The position numbers were made by a program, and so were the translations under genes. Of a stretch of 11,502 bases of DNA, positions 1 to 5,890 are shown piece after piece; within the stretch, counting starts at the first letter, position 1; the number at the start of each line of letters is the position of its first letter. Source of the DNA: Pelethousia sp002409725 (GTDB taxonomy: Bacteria; Bacillota; Clostridia; Christensenellales; CAG-138); the NCBI GenBank assembly GCA_937915455.1, contig CALDNN010000210.1:1-11502 (forward strand), given 5' to 3'. Under the pieces are notes generated by a model, which saw nothing but the letters and a program-made list of their open reading frames with translations, did no database searches and was not told where the DNA came from.

Positions 1-28
1 GCCTGTCGCTGGCGGCGAATAGAGCCTC

Positions 29-46
29 CGGGGGCTACGGCCCCCG
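29..46. repeat. GC-rich hairpin in the non-coding left end, possible dispersed intergenic repeat or tetR-distal terminator
   Basis: Seven-base arms CGGGGGC (29-35) and GCCCCCG (40-46) enclose the loop TACG. The right side continues with AACCCC, TAAAGAC and a T-run at about 59-64. It lies downstream of the minus-strand TetR gene, which ends at 127. Read on the minus strand the stem is not followed by a T tract, so it is not a textbook Rho-independent terminator for that gene. Read on the plus strand the T-run begins about 12 bases after the stem, which is also atypical. The composition resembles GC-hairpin intergenic repeats that I recall from GC-rich Clostridia, but only one copy is visible here. 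The rest of 1-126 shows no gene I can support. Confidence 0.4.
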
Positions 47-126
47 AACCCCTAAAGACTTTTTTGACAGCCCGAGGCGGGACGCATAGGAAGCCCCGTC
101 CTTTGTTTAATATCGCCTGTCTTTTA

Positions 127-690
127 TCACCCGGGCAGCACGGCGTCCAGCAGAGTATCGTCGCAAATCTCGAAATTGCCGGCCAAATCCTGCAAGAGGC
201 AGCCGGAGAAGAGCGTGAAGAACAGCTCCGCCTGCTTACCCAACAGCTGCGGCCGGGATTGCAGCTTGAGCGTGCCCATCTCCAGCATCACCACCCATTC
301 GCGCATGCGCTGCTGCACCAGGGCGCGCAGGCCTTCGTTACCGGTGGCGCATTCGGTGAGCAGCACCAAATAGAGCCGAGCGCTGTTCTCATCCGCGCGC
401 AGGGCGTAAAGCAGGTGGGTGAGGGCCGGGCGGATGGGCTCCTCCCGCCTAAGGCCATCCACCCAGGCGAGGATCGCCTCTGTGAAATGGGCCAGGCAGC
501 CCTCCGCGATGGTAAACACCAGTTCCTCTTTAGCGGGATAATAATAATACAGCGTGCCCTTGCTCAGCTTCGCCGCCTCGGCGATATCCCCCAGGCTCGT
601 GCCGTGGATGCCCTGGCGGGTGAAAAGCTGGGCCGCGGTGGCCAAAATGGCCTCCCGTACGCTGGGATATGCCCCATGCTTGCGCGGCAT
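127..690 (-). CDS. TetR/AcrR-family transcriptional regulator
   Basis: A 187-residue protein of normal TetR size. The N-terminal DNA-binding domain is clear: a helix with AILATAAQLFTRQG (about 14-27), then the helix-turn-helix GTSLGDIAEAAKLSKGTLYY (30-49) and the typical YYYYPAKEELV run that follows the recognition helix. The C-terminal ligand-binding and dimerisation half (about 60-187) is helical and not recognisable to a subfamily, so the inducer is unknown. The start at 690 is supported by GGGGGG at 700-705, nine bases upstream, and by a good promoter at 745-773. It is divergent from the citrate lyase operon with a 250-bp gap, so it could repress itself, the cit genes or both; this is inference from position only. 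Known cit operons are usually controlled by CitA/CitB two-component systems or by CitI/CitO-type regulators, so a TetR here would be unusual. Family call is confident; target is not. Confidence 0.9.
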   Translation of the reverse strand: MPRKHGAYPSVREAILATAAQLFTRQGIHGTSLGDIAEAAKLSKGTLYYYYPAKEELVFTIAEGCLAHFTEAILAWVDGLRREEPIRPALTHLLYALRADENSARLYLVLLTECATGNEGLRALVQQRMREWVVMLEMGTLKLQSRPQLLGKQAELFFTLFSGCLLQDLAGNFEICDDTLLDAVLPG

Positions 691-744
691 ATAAACATTC
701 CCCCCTATCGCCTTTCAGCCAATCGGCCGAATCCATCTTTTCCC

Positions 745-773
745 ATTATAAAGCAATGCAGAGGCCGACGCAA
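745..773 (-). promoter_or_regulatory. Probable sigma-A promoter of the TetR gene
   Basis: On the minus strand, TTGCGT (773-768) and a consensus TATAAT (750-745) are separated by exactly 17 bases. Transcription would start near 738, giving a leader of roughly 48 nt before the TetR ATG at 690. Confidence 0.6.
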
Positions 774-781
774 GGCCAGTG

Positions 782-795
782 GGCCGCAAACGGCC
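782..795. promoter_or_regulatory. Palindrome between divergent tetR and cit promoters, candidate TetR operator
   Basis: GGCCG (782-786), CAAA, CGGCC (791-795) is a perfect inverted repeat in the divergent region, just upstream of the tetR -35 box. A second short perfect palindrome, CATATATG (827-834), lies in the AT-rich stretch nearer the cit side. TetR proteins bind palindromes of this general kind, usually overlapping their own promoter. Nothing in the sequence shows which, if either, is the operator. Confidence 0.25.
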
Positions 796-851
796 GGAAA
801 GCGGGCGCTGTATACGCGCTTTTTTGCATATATGTATATTTTGACGGGCGC

Positions 852-880
852 TTGCAAATGAATTGGCGGCGCGTTACAGT
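852..880 (+). promoter_or_regulatory. Candidate promoter of the citrate lyase operon
   Basis: TTGCAA (852-857), a 17-base spacer and TACAGT (875-880) fit a moderate sigma-A promoter about 60 bases ahead of citD. The -10 matches the consensus at four of six positions. An alternative -35, TTGACG at 841-846, has no good -10 at standard spacing. Two further TTGCAA copies lie at 885-890 and 895-900, where transcription would start, and may be a regulator site. Confidence 0.4.
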
Positions 881-928
881 AAAATTGCAAAGCATTGCAA
901 CGTCGCATTTCGAATCCTATCATCAGCC

Positions 929-935
929 AAGGAGG
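929..935 (+). promoter_or_regulatory. Ribosome binding site fixing the citD start
   Basis: AAGGAGG lies five bases ahead of the ATG at 941. This chooses 941 over the upstream in-frame ATG at 863, which has no such site and would add 26 residues not expected in CitD. Confidence 0.9.
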
Positions 936-940
936 CGCCT

Positions 941-1234
941 ATGCAAATCGTTCAGCCCGCCGTGGCGGGCACCATGGAATCCAGCGATATCATGATACGC
1001 ATCGAGCCGGGCGGCGCGGGCGTGGAGCTGAGCCTCGAATCCAGCGTCCTTAGCCAATTTGGCAAGCAGATCGAATCCGTCATCCGCGGCTCCTTAGCGG
1101 AGCTGGGTGTGGAAAGCGCACGGGTCACGGCGGTAGACAAGGGCGCGCTGGATTGTACCGTGCGCGCCCGGGTAATGACGGCGGCCTACCGGGGCGCTGG
1201 CCAGGAGAACCATAGCTGGGAGGTGAAGGTATGA
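941..1234 (+). CDS. citD: Citrate lyase acyl carrier protein (gamma subunit) CitD
   Basis: A 97-residue protein, the usual CitD size (about 95-100). It carries the 2'-(5''-phosphoribosyl)-3'-dephospho-CoA prosthetic group, whose acetyl thioester is exchanged for a citryl group in the alpha-subunit reaction. The attachment motif AGTMESSDIMI is at residues 9-19, with Ser14 at the position of the serine modified in Klebsiella and E. coli CitD. The C-terminal half (VESARVTAVDKGALDCTVRARV, 61-82) also follows the family. It is the first gene of the operon and its stop overlaps the citE start in an ATGA arrangement, so translation is probably coupled. The prosthetic group would be made and attached by the CitXG protein encoded at the end of this operon. 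Confidence 0.95.
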   Translation: MQIVQPAVAGTMESSDIMIRIEPGGAGVELSLESSVLSQFGKQIESVIRGSLAELGVESARVTAVDKGALDCTVRARVMTAAYRGAGQENHSWEVKV

Positions 1235-2118
1235 AGCGGCTTCGGCGGAGCATGCTCTTCGTGCCGGGCAACAACCCCGGCATGTTGCGGGACGCCTATA
1301 TCTACGGCAGCGATAGTTTAATGTTCGACCTCGAAGATTCCGTTTCCATCCGCGAAAAGGACGCGGCCCGCTTCCTCGTATACAACGCGCTCACCAGCCT
1401 CAACTATGGCCAAAAGGAGCTGGTGGTGCGCATTAACGACCTGGAGAGCGGCCTGGGCGTGAAGGATCTGGAGGCCATCGTGCGCGCCAAGCCCCACGTG
1501 ATCCGTCTGCCAAAGACGGAAACCGCCAAAGATATACTGGATTGCGAACGAGAGATTGCGCGTATCGAGCGGGAGGCCGGCATCCCCGTGGGTCAAACGG
1601 GTATGATGGCCGCCATCGAGAGCGCCAAGGGCGTGCTGCACGCCTATGAGATTGCCACCGCCTCCCCCCGCCTGATCGGTATCGCCCTGGGCGCGGAGGA
1701 TTATGTAACGGATTTAAAGACCACCCGCAGCGACGGCACGGAGCTCTTCTTTGCCCGCAATATGATCCTCAACGCAGCCCGGGCAGCAGGCATAGATGCG
1801 CTGGATACGGTCTTTTCCAATGTGAATGATGAAGAAGGCTTCCTGCGGGAGTGCAGGCTCATCCGTCAGCTGGGCTTTGACGGTAAGAGCGTGATCAACC
1901 CCAGGCAGATCGCGCCCCTGCATGCGGTGTTCATGCCGGATGAAGCGGCGCTCGCCAAGGCCCGGGCCGTGATGGAGGCCATCGCCGAGGCGGAAGAGCG
2001 GGGCAGCGGCGTGGCCAGCCTTAATGGCCGCATGATCGACAGGCCCGTAGCCCTGCGAGCCCAATATTTAATCGACCTCGCAGAGGCGGGCGAGCGTACC
2101 ATGGTGGAGGAGGTTTAG
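1231..2118 (+). CDS. citE: Citrate lyase beta subunit CitE (citryl-ACP lyase)
   Basis: A 295-residue protein of full family length in the HpcH/HpaI aldolase / CitE superfamily (TIM barrel). It cleaves citryl-S-ACP to acetyl-S-ACP and oxaloacetate. Visible motifs are LFVPGN (9-14), the strand-end FDLEDSV (32-38), VRIND with Arg67, RLPK (92-95), AAIES with Glu130, LGAEDYVTDL with Asp157 (153-162), and GKSVINPRQI (218-227). Glu130 and Asp157 occupy the positions of the family's Mg2+ ligands. The ribosome site GGGAGGTG at about 1219-1226 sits inside the end of citD. citF begins one base after the stop. Some CitE-like proteins act on other acyl-CoAs, but the complete surrounding citrate lyase set makes the true CitE assignment firm. 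Confidence 0.96.
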   Translation: MKRLRRSMLFVPGNNPGMLRDAYIYGSDSLMFDLEDSVSIREKDAARFLVYNALTSLNYGQKELVVRINDLESGLGVKDLEAIVRAKPHVIRLPKTETAKDILDCEREIARIEREAGIPVGQTGMMAAIESAKGVLHAYEIATASPRLIGIALGAEDYVTDLKTTRSDGTELFFARNMILNAARAAGIDALDTVFSNVNDEEGFLRECRLIRQLGFDGKSVINPRQIAPLHAVFMPDEAALAKARAVMEAIAEAEERGSGVASLNGRMIDRPVALRAQYLIDLAEAGERTMVEEV

Positions 2119-2119
2119 G

Positions 2120-3646
2120 ATGGATATCGGCTGCATTCCCCACATCGATGAGATCAGCGCCCAGCACGGCCCCTTCTGCGGCGGGGCGGAAAAGCGCACG
2201 CACAGCTTTTTCGAGCGCATGCGCTATGATAACAAGATCGTCCACAGCCTGCGCGAGGCTATTGAAAAAACCGGCCTTAGGGACGGCATGGCCATCTCCT
2301 TCCACCACCATTTCCGCAACGGCGATTATATCGTCAACATGGTGTTGGAGGAGATCGCCCGCATGGGCATCAAAAACCTTACGCTGGCCGCAAGCTCCCT
2401 TACCACCATCCACGCGCCCCTGATCGGCCATATTCAAAATGGCGTTATCACCCATATCGAGACCAGCGGCCTTAGGGGCCGGCTGGCCGAGGCGGTTTCC
2501 GGCGGGCTGATGGATTTTCCGGTGGTCTTCCGCAGCCACGGCGGCAGAGCGGCGGCCATTGAGAGCCGCGAGTTCCACATCGACGTGGCCTTCTTGGGCG
2601 CGCCCAGCTGCGACCCTTACGGCAACGCCAACGGCTACAACCGCGATGAAGAAAGCGGCTCCTGCTGCGGTTCCATGGGCTACGCTAAGCTCGACGCTCT
2701 TTATGCGGACAAAACCGTGATCATCACCGACCACATCGTCCGCTTCCCCAACGCGCCCTTTGGCATACCGGAATCCAATGTGGATTATGTGGTGCAGGTG
2801 GATAGCATCGGCGACCCAGGCGGCATCATGAGCGGGGCCACGCGCTTCACCACCAACCCTAAGGAGCTGCTCATCGCCAAAATGGCAGCGGAGGTGATCG
2901 AGCAGAGCGGCTATTTTTACGACGGTTTTTCCATGCAAATGGGCAGCGGCGGGGCCAGCCTGGCCACGGCCCGCTTTTTGCGGGAAAAGATGCTGCAAAA
3001 AAAGCTCACCGCCCGCTTTGCCCTGGGCGGCATCACCGGGCAGATCGTAGAGATGCACGAGGAGGGTCTGATCGAGAAGATCCTGGATGTGCAATCCTTT
3101 GATTTAACGGCCGCCAATTCCCTTAAAAGCAACCGCTTCCACCAACAGATCGACGCCTCCTTTTACGCCAGCTACCTCAACCACGGCGCGGCCGTAAACC
3201 AGCTGGATTTCGTGGTGCTCTCCGCCCTGGAGGTGGATACAGACTTCAACGTAAACGTGCTCACCGGTAGCGACGGCGTGATCCGCGGGGCCATTGGCGG
3301 CCACCCGGATACGGCCGCCGGCGCTGCCCTCTCCATCATCGTGGCCCCCCTGATGCGAGGCCGCATCCCCAGCATCGTGCGCCATGTAAACACCGTGGTC
3401 ACCCCCGGCGATACGGTGGATGTGATGGTGACGGATCAGGGCGTAGCCGTGCACCCCCGCCGTGCGGAGCTCAAGGCCCGGCTGCTGAGCGCCGGCCTGC
3501 CCGTGTACGACATCGAGAAACTAAGGGAGCGGGCGGAACGCATCGTGGGCGCGCCCGAGCCCATCCGCTATGTCGATAAGATCGTGGGCGTGGTGATGTA
3601 TCGGGATAATACCGTGATCGATGTGATCCGCCAGGTACAGGGATGA
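2120..3646 (+). CDS. citF: Citrate lyase alpha subunit CitF (citrate:acetyl-ACP transferase)
   Basis: A 508-residue protein, almost exactly the length of E. coli CitF (510). It swaps the acetyl group on the carrier protein for citrate, giving citryl-ACP and free acetate, and belongs to a CoA-transferase-like fold. Signature blocks that follow the family throughout include GMAISFHHHFRNGDYIVNMV (about 53-72), NLTLAASSL, TSGLRG, HGGRAAAIES, VAFLGAPSCDPYGNANG, GATRFTTNPKELLIAK, FSMQMGSGGASLA, FALGGITGQIV, LDVQSFD, VVLSALEVDTDFNVNVLTGS and the end segment VMYRDNTVIDVIRQV. The start at 2120 follows GGAGGAGG (2106-2113) by six bases. The N-terminal 35 residues differ from E. coli, as is normal for this variable end. 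The citC start overlaps its stop by four bases. Confidence 0.97.
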   Translation: MDIGCIPHIDEISAQHGPFCGGAEKRTHSFFERMRYDNKIVHSLREAIEKTGLRDGMAISFHHHFRNGDYIVNMVLEEIARMGIKNLTLAASSLTTIHAPLIGHIQNGVITHIETSGLRGRLAEAVSGGLMDFPVVFRSHGGRAAAIESREFHIDVAFLGAPSCDPYGNANGYNRDEESGSCCGSMGYAKLDALYADKTVIITDHIVRFPNAPFGIPESNVDYVVQVDSIGDPGGIMSGATRFTTNPKELLIAKMAAEVIEQSGYFYDGFSMQMGSGGASLATARFLREKMLQKKLTARFALGGITGQIVEMHEEGLIEKILDVQSFDLTAANSLKSNRFHQQIDASFYASYLNHGAAVNQLDFVVLSALEVDTDFNVNVLTGSDGVIRGAIGGHPDTAAGAALSIIVAPLMRGRIPSIVRHVNTVVTPGDTVDVMVTDQGVAVHPRRAELKARLLSAGLPVYDIEKLRERAERIVGAPEPIRYVDKIVGVVMYRDNTVIDVIRQVQG

Positions 3647-4608
3647 GCGAGCTTTCCGCCATCAGCCTACTGCAAGGGAAAAGGCTCGAGGATACCCGGG
3701 CCTTTTTGGCCCGCCACGGCCTAAGCATGGGCGAGGACATGGATTATACAGCCCAGCTTTTTGAGGGCGGTGTGATCTTCGCCACGGGCTCGCTTTGCGG
3801 CAACGTGCTCAAATACGTGGCAGTGGAGGAAAGCGCCCAGGGCGAGGGTGCCTGCGCCCGCATCGTCAGCGAGCTGGCGAGTGAGGCGTACAGGCGGGGC
3901 CGCACCCATCTTTTCCTCTACACCAAACCCGATAGCGCGCCCTTCTTCCGCTCTTTGGGCTTTTATGATGTGATCGCGGCGGGCGGCATCGCCATGCTGG
4001 AAAACCACAAAGCCGGGCTGGATGCCTACCTTGCCTCCTTACAGCGGGGAACAGGCCGCCAGGGGGCCGTGGTGATGAACTGTGCGCCCTTCACCCTAGG
4101 GCACCGCTATTTGGTAGAAGAAGCAGCCCAGCGGGTGGATAGCCTGCACCTGTTTGTGGTGAGCGAAGAATGGGGGCCGTTTTCGCCCGAAAAGCGCCTG
4201 GCCATGGTCAAAGTCGGCACGGCGGATATCCCGCATATCCTTTTGCACGAATGTGGAAGCTATCTGGTATCCGCGGCCACCTTCCCCACCTATTTCATTA
4301 AAGATAAATGCCGGGCCGAGGCCGCGCAGGCGGAACTGGATATTGCCCTGTTTGGCCAAAAGATCGCCCCGGCGCTCTCCATCTCCATCCGCTTCGTGGG
4401 CACGGAGCCCTACTGCCCCGTGACCGCCCGCTACAACCGGCGCCTGGCCGAGGAACTACCCCGCTATGGCCTGGAGCTGGTAGAGCTACCTCGCAAGGAC
4501 GGCATCAGCGCCAGCGAGGTGCGGCGGGCTATGGCCGCAAACGATTGGGAAAGGGTGCGGCAGCTCGTGCCGCAAAGCACCTATGAAGCCCTGCGAAGTA
4601 ACGCTTAG
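3643..4608 (+). CDS. citC: [Citrate (pro-3S)-lyase] ligase CitC
   Basis: A 321-residue protein, slightly shorter than E. coli CitC (about 350). It uses ATP and acetate to acetylate the thiol of the CitD prosthetic group, switching the lyase on. Two domains are visible. A GNAT-like N-terminal part (about 36-118) has the loop GEGACARIVSEL (67-78) and SAPFFRSLGFYDV (98-110). A nucleotidyltransferase-like part (about 141-318) has MNCAPFTLGHRYLVEEA (145-161), including the (H/T)xGH-type nucleotide-binding motif at 151-154, and the closing ISASEVRRAM (288-297). In E. coli citC comes first in the operon; here it follows citF. The start is coupled to the citF stop (ATGA), and the 3' end overlaps citXG by 26 bases. 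Confidence 0.94.
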   Translation: MSELSAISLLQGKRLEDTRAFLARHGLSMGEDMDYTAQLFEGGVIFATGSLCGNVLKYVAVEESAQGEGACARIVSELASEAYRRGRTHLFLYTKPDSAPFFRSLGFYDVIAAGGIAMLENHKAGLDAYLASLQRGTGRQGAVVMNCAPFTLGHRYLVEEAAQRVDSLHLFVVSEEWGPFSPEKRLAMVKVGTADIPHILLHECGSYLVSAATFPTYFIKDKCRAEAAQAELDIALFGQKIAPALSISIRFVGTEPYCPVTARYNRRLAEELPRYGLELVELPRKDGISASEVRRAMAANDWERVRQLVPQSTYEALRSNA

Positions 4609-5890
4609 CCAAATGCTGGAAGCCCGGGAACGCCGGGCCGCCTTGCAGCAGGATACCCTGGCCGAATACGGGGGATCCTTGCTTTGCTTCACCATGAATC
4701 TGGCCGGGCCCGTTAAGCGTAGCCCATTGGCGGATTTTGCCTTCCTGGCCGGGGAGCGGATGATCGCCGCCCGGGGATGGGAACCCAGGCAGCACATCCG
4801 CCTATGCCGGCCCACGGGCTGCGAGGCCGTCTACGCCTTGGACATCCCTGCCCCTAAACTGAAAGAAGCCGCCATATCCATGGAGGACGCCCTGTCCGTG
4901 GGCCGCCTGTTCGATATGGATGTGATTGGGCCGGATGGCATAAAGCTTAGCCGCAAGGAACAGCGGCCTTGCCTGGTCTGCGGCGGCCCGGCCGCCCTTT
5001 GCGCCCGCAGCCGCACCCATGGCCTAAGCGCGGTGCAGGCCGCCGCGGAGGCCCTCTTGGCGGATTTCGCGGCGGATACCTTGGCCGCGGCCGCCCATTG
5101 GGCTTTGCTCGACGAAGCCTGCCTCACCCCCAAGCCCGGCCTTGTGGACGGGACCAACGCGGGCGCGCATCAAGATATGGATCTGGCCGCCTTTGAAAAG
5201 AGCGCAGCCGCCCTCCTGCCGTATTTTCGCGAAGCCGTGCGCTTCGGCTTGGAAAACGCCACCTATGCACCCGCCATGGCCAGCCTGCGGCAGGCGGGCT
5301 TAGAAGCAGAGCAAACCATGCTCGCCGCCACGGGCGGCGTGAACACGCACAAGGGCCTGATCTACAGCCTGGGCCTCTTGCTGTGCGGCCTGGGTCAGAG
5401 CCTTGCCGGGCAGGAGGAGAATTATATCCTCCACGCCAAGCGTCTGGCTGGTGTGGGCCTGGAGGAAGCCCTGCAAAATGCAAAGCGCGCCCCCCAAAGC
5501 CATGGGGAGCGCATCTATAGCCAAACGGGCCTCTTGGGCGCGCGGGGCGAGGCGGCGGCGGGCTTCCCTACCGCCGTCAAGACGCATGTGGCCCTGCGTG
5601 CCACGCGAAAAAGCCTGCCCGAGAACGAGGCCCGCATCCTGGCCTTGCTCTCCTCTATGGCGGAGCTGGCGGATACCAACCTTCTGCACCGGGGCGGCGA
5701 AGCGGGCCTCAAATTCGTGCAGGGCGAGGCCCGCCGCATCCTGGCCTTGGAGCCGGATGCGCAACGCCTGCTCTGCGCCGTGCGTGAGCTAGACGCGGCC
5801 TGCATCAGCCGGGGGCTCAGCCCAGGCGGCAGCGCGGATATGCTGGCTCTGGCGCTCTTTCTCGACCGGGTGGAGGGCTGGATGCCCTAA
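4583..5890 (+). CDS. citXG: CitXG fusion: apo-citrate lyase phosphoribosyl-dephospho-CoA transferase and triphosphoribosyl-dephospho-CoA synthase
   Basis: A 435-residue fusion of two normally separate enzymes. The CitX half (1 to about 155) transfers the prosthetic group from its triphosphate form to CitD. It shows GRLFDMDV (107-114), LSRKE, C130-x2-C133 and CAR (140-142), as in E. coli CitX. The CitG half (about 160-435) makes that precursor from ATP and 3'-dephospho-CoA. It shows TPKPGLVD (182-189), NAGAHQDM (192-199), GGVNTHKG (251-258), GLLGARGEAAAGFP (316-329), DTNLLHRGGEAGL (364-376) and SPGGSADM (413-420). The start at 4583, within citC, has no obvious ribosome site. It is preferred because residues 5-18 align with the CitX N-terminus, which the next ATG (4613) would cut. 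CitXG fusions are known in some bacteria. Its stop overlaps the stop of the convergent helicase gene. Confidence 0.95.
   Translation: MKPCEVTLSQMLEARERRAALQQDTLAEYGGSLLCFTMNLAGPVKRSPLADFAFLAGERMIAARGWEPRQHIRLCRPTGCEAVYALDIPAPKLKEAAISMEDALSVGRLFDMDVIGPDGIKLSRKEQRPCLVCGGPAALCARSRTHGLSAVQAAAEALLADFAADTLAAAAHWALLDEACLTPKPGLVDGTNAGAHQDMDLAAFEKSAAALLPYFREAVRFGLENATYAPAMASLRQAGLEAEQTMLAATGGVNTHKGLIYSLGLLLCGLGQSLAGQEENYILHAKRLAGVGLEEALQNAKRAPQSHGERIYSQTGLLGARGEAAAGFPTAVKTHVALRATRKSLPENEARILALLSSMAELADTNLLHRGGEAGLKFVQGEARRILALEPDAQRLLCAVRELDAACISRGLSPGGSADMLALALFLDRVEGWMP

Noticed and set aside
2..22. Possible last codons of an upstream plus-strand gene ending in TAG at 20-22
   Set aside because: Six codons are too few to judge; the region may equally be part of the intergenic repeat.
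64..861. A 265-residue plus-strand frame opposite the TetR gene
   Set aside because: It is the antisense shadow of a clear TetR protein, shows no domain and has no ribosome site.
2021..3094. A 357-residue minus-strand frame opposite citE/citF
   Set aside because: It lies across well-conserved citE and citF, is His/Ala/Gly-rich as expected from the complement of GC-rich codons, and has no recognisable motif.
5874..5888. Hairpin AGGGC-TGGAT-GCCCT as a terminator for the cit operon
   Set aside because: The stem is only five base pairs and no T tract follows on either strand.
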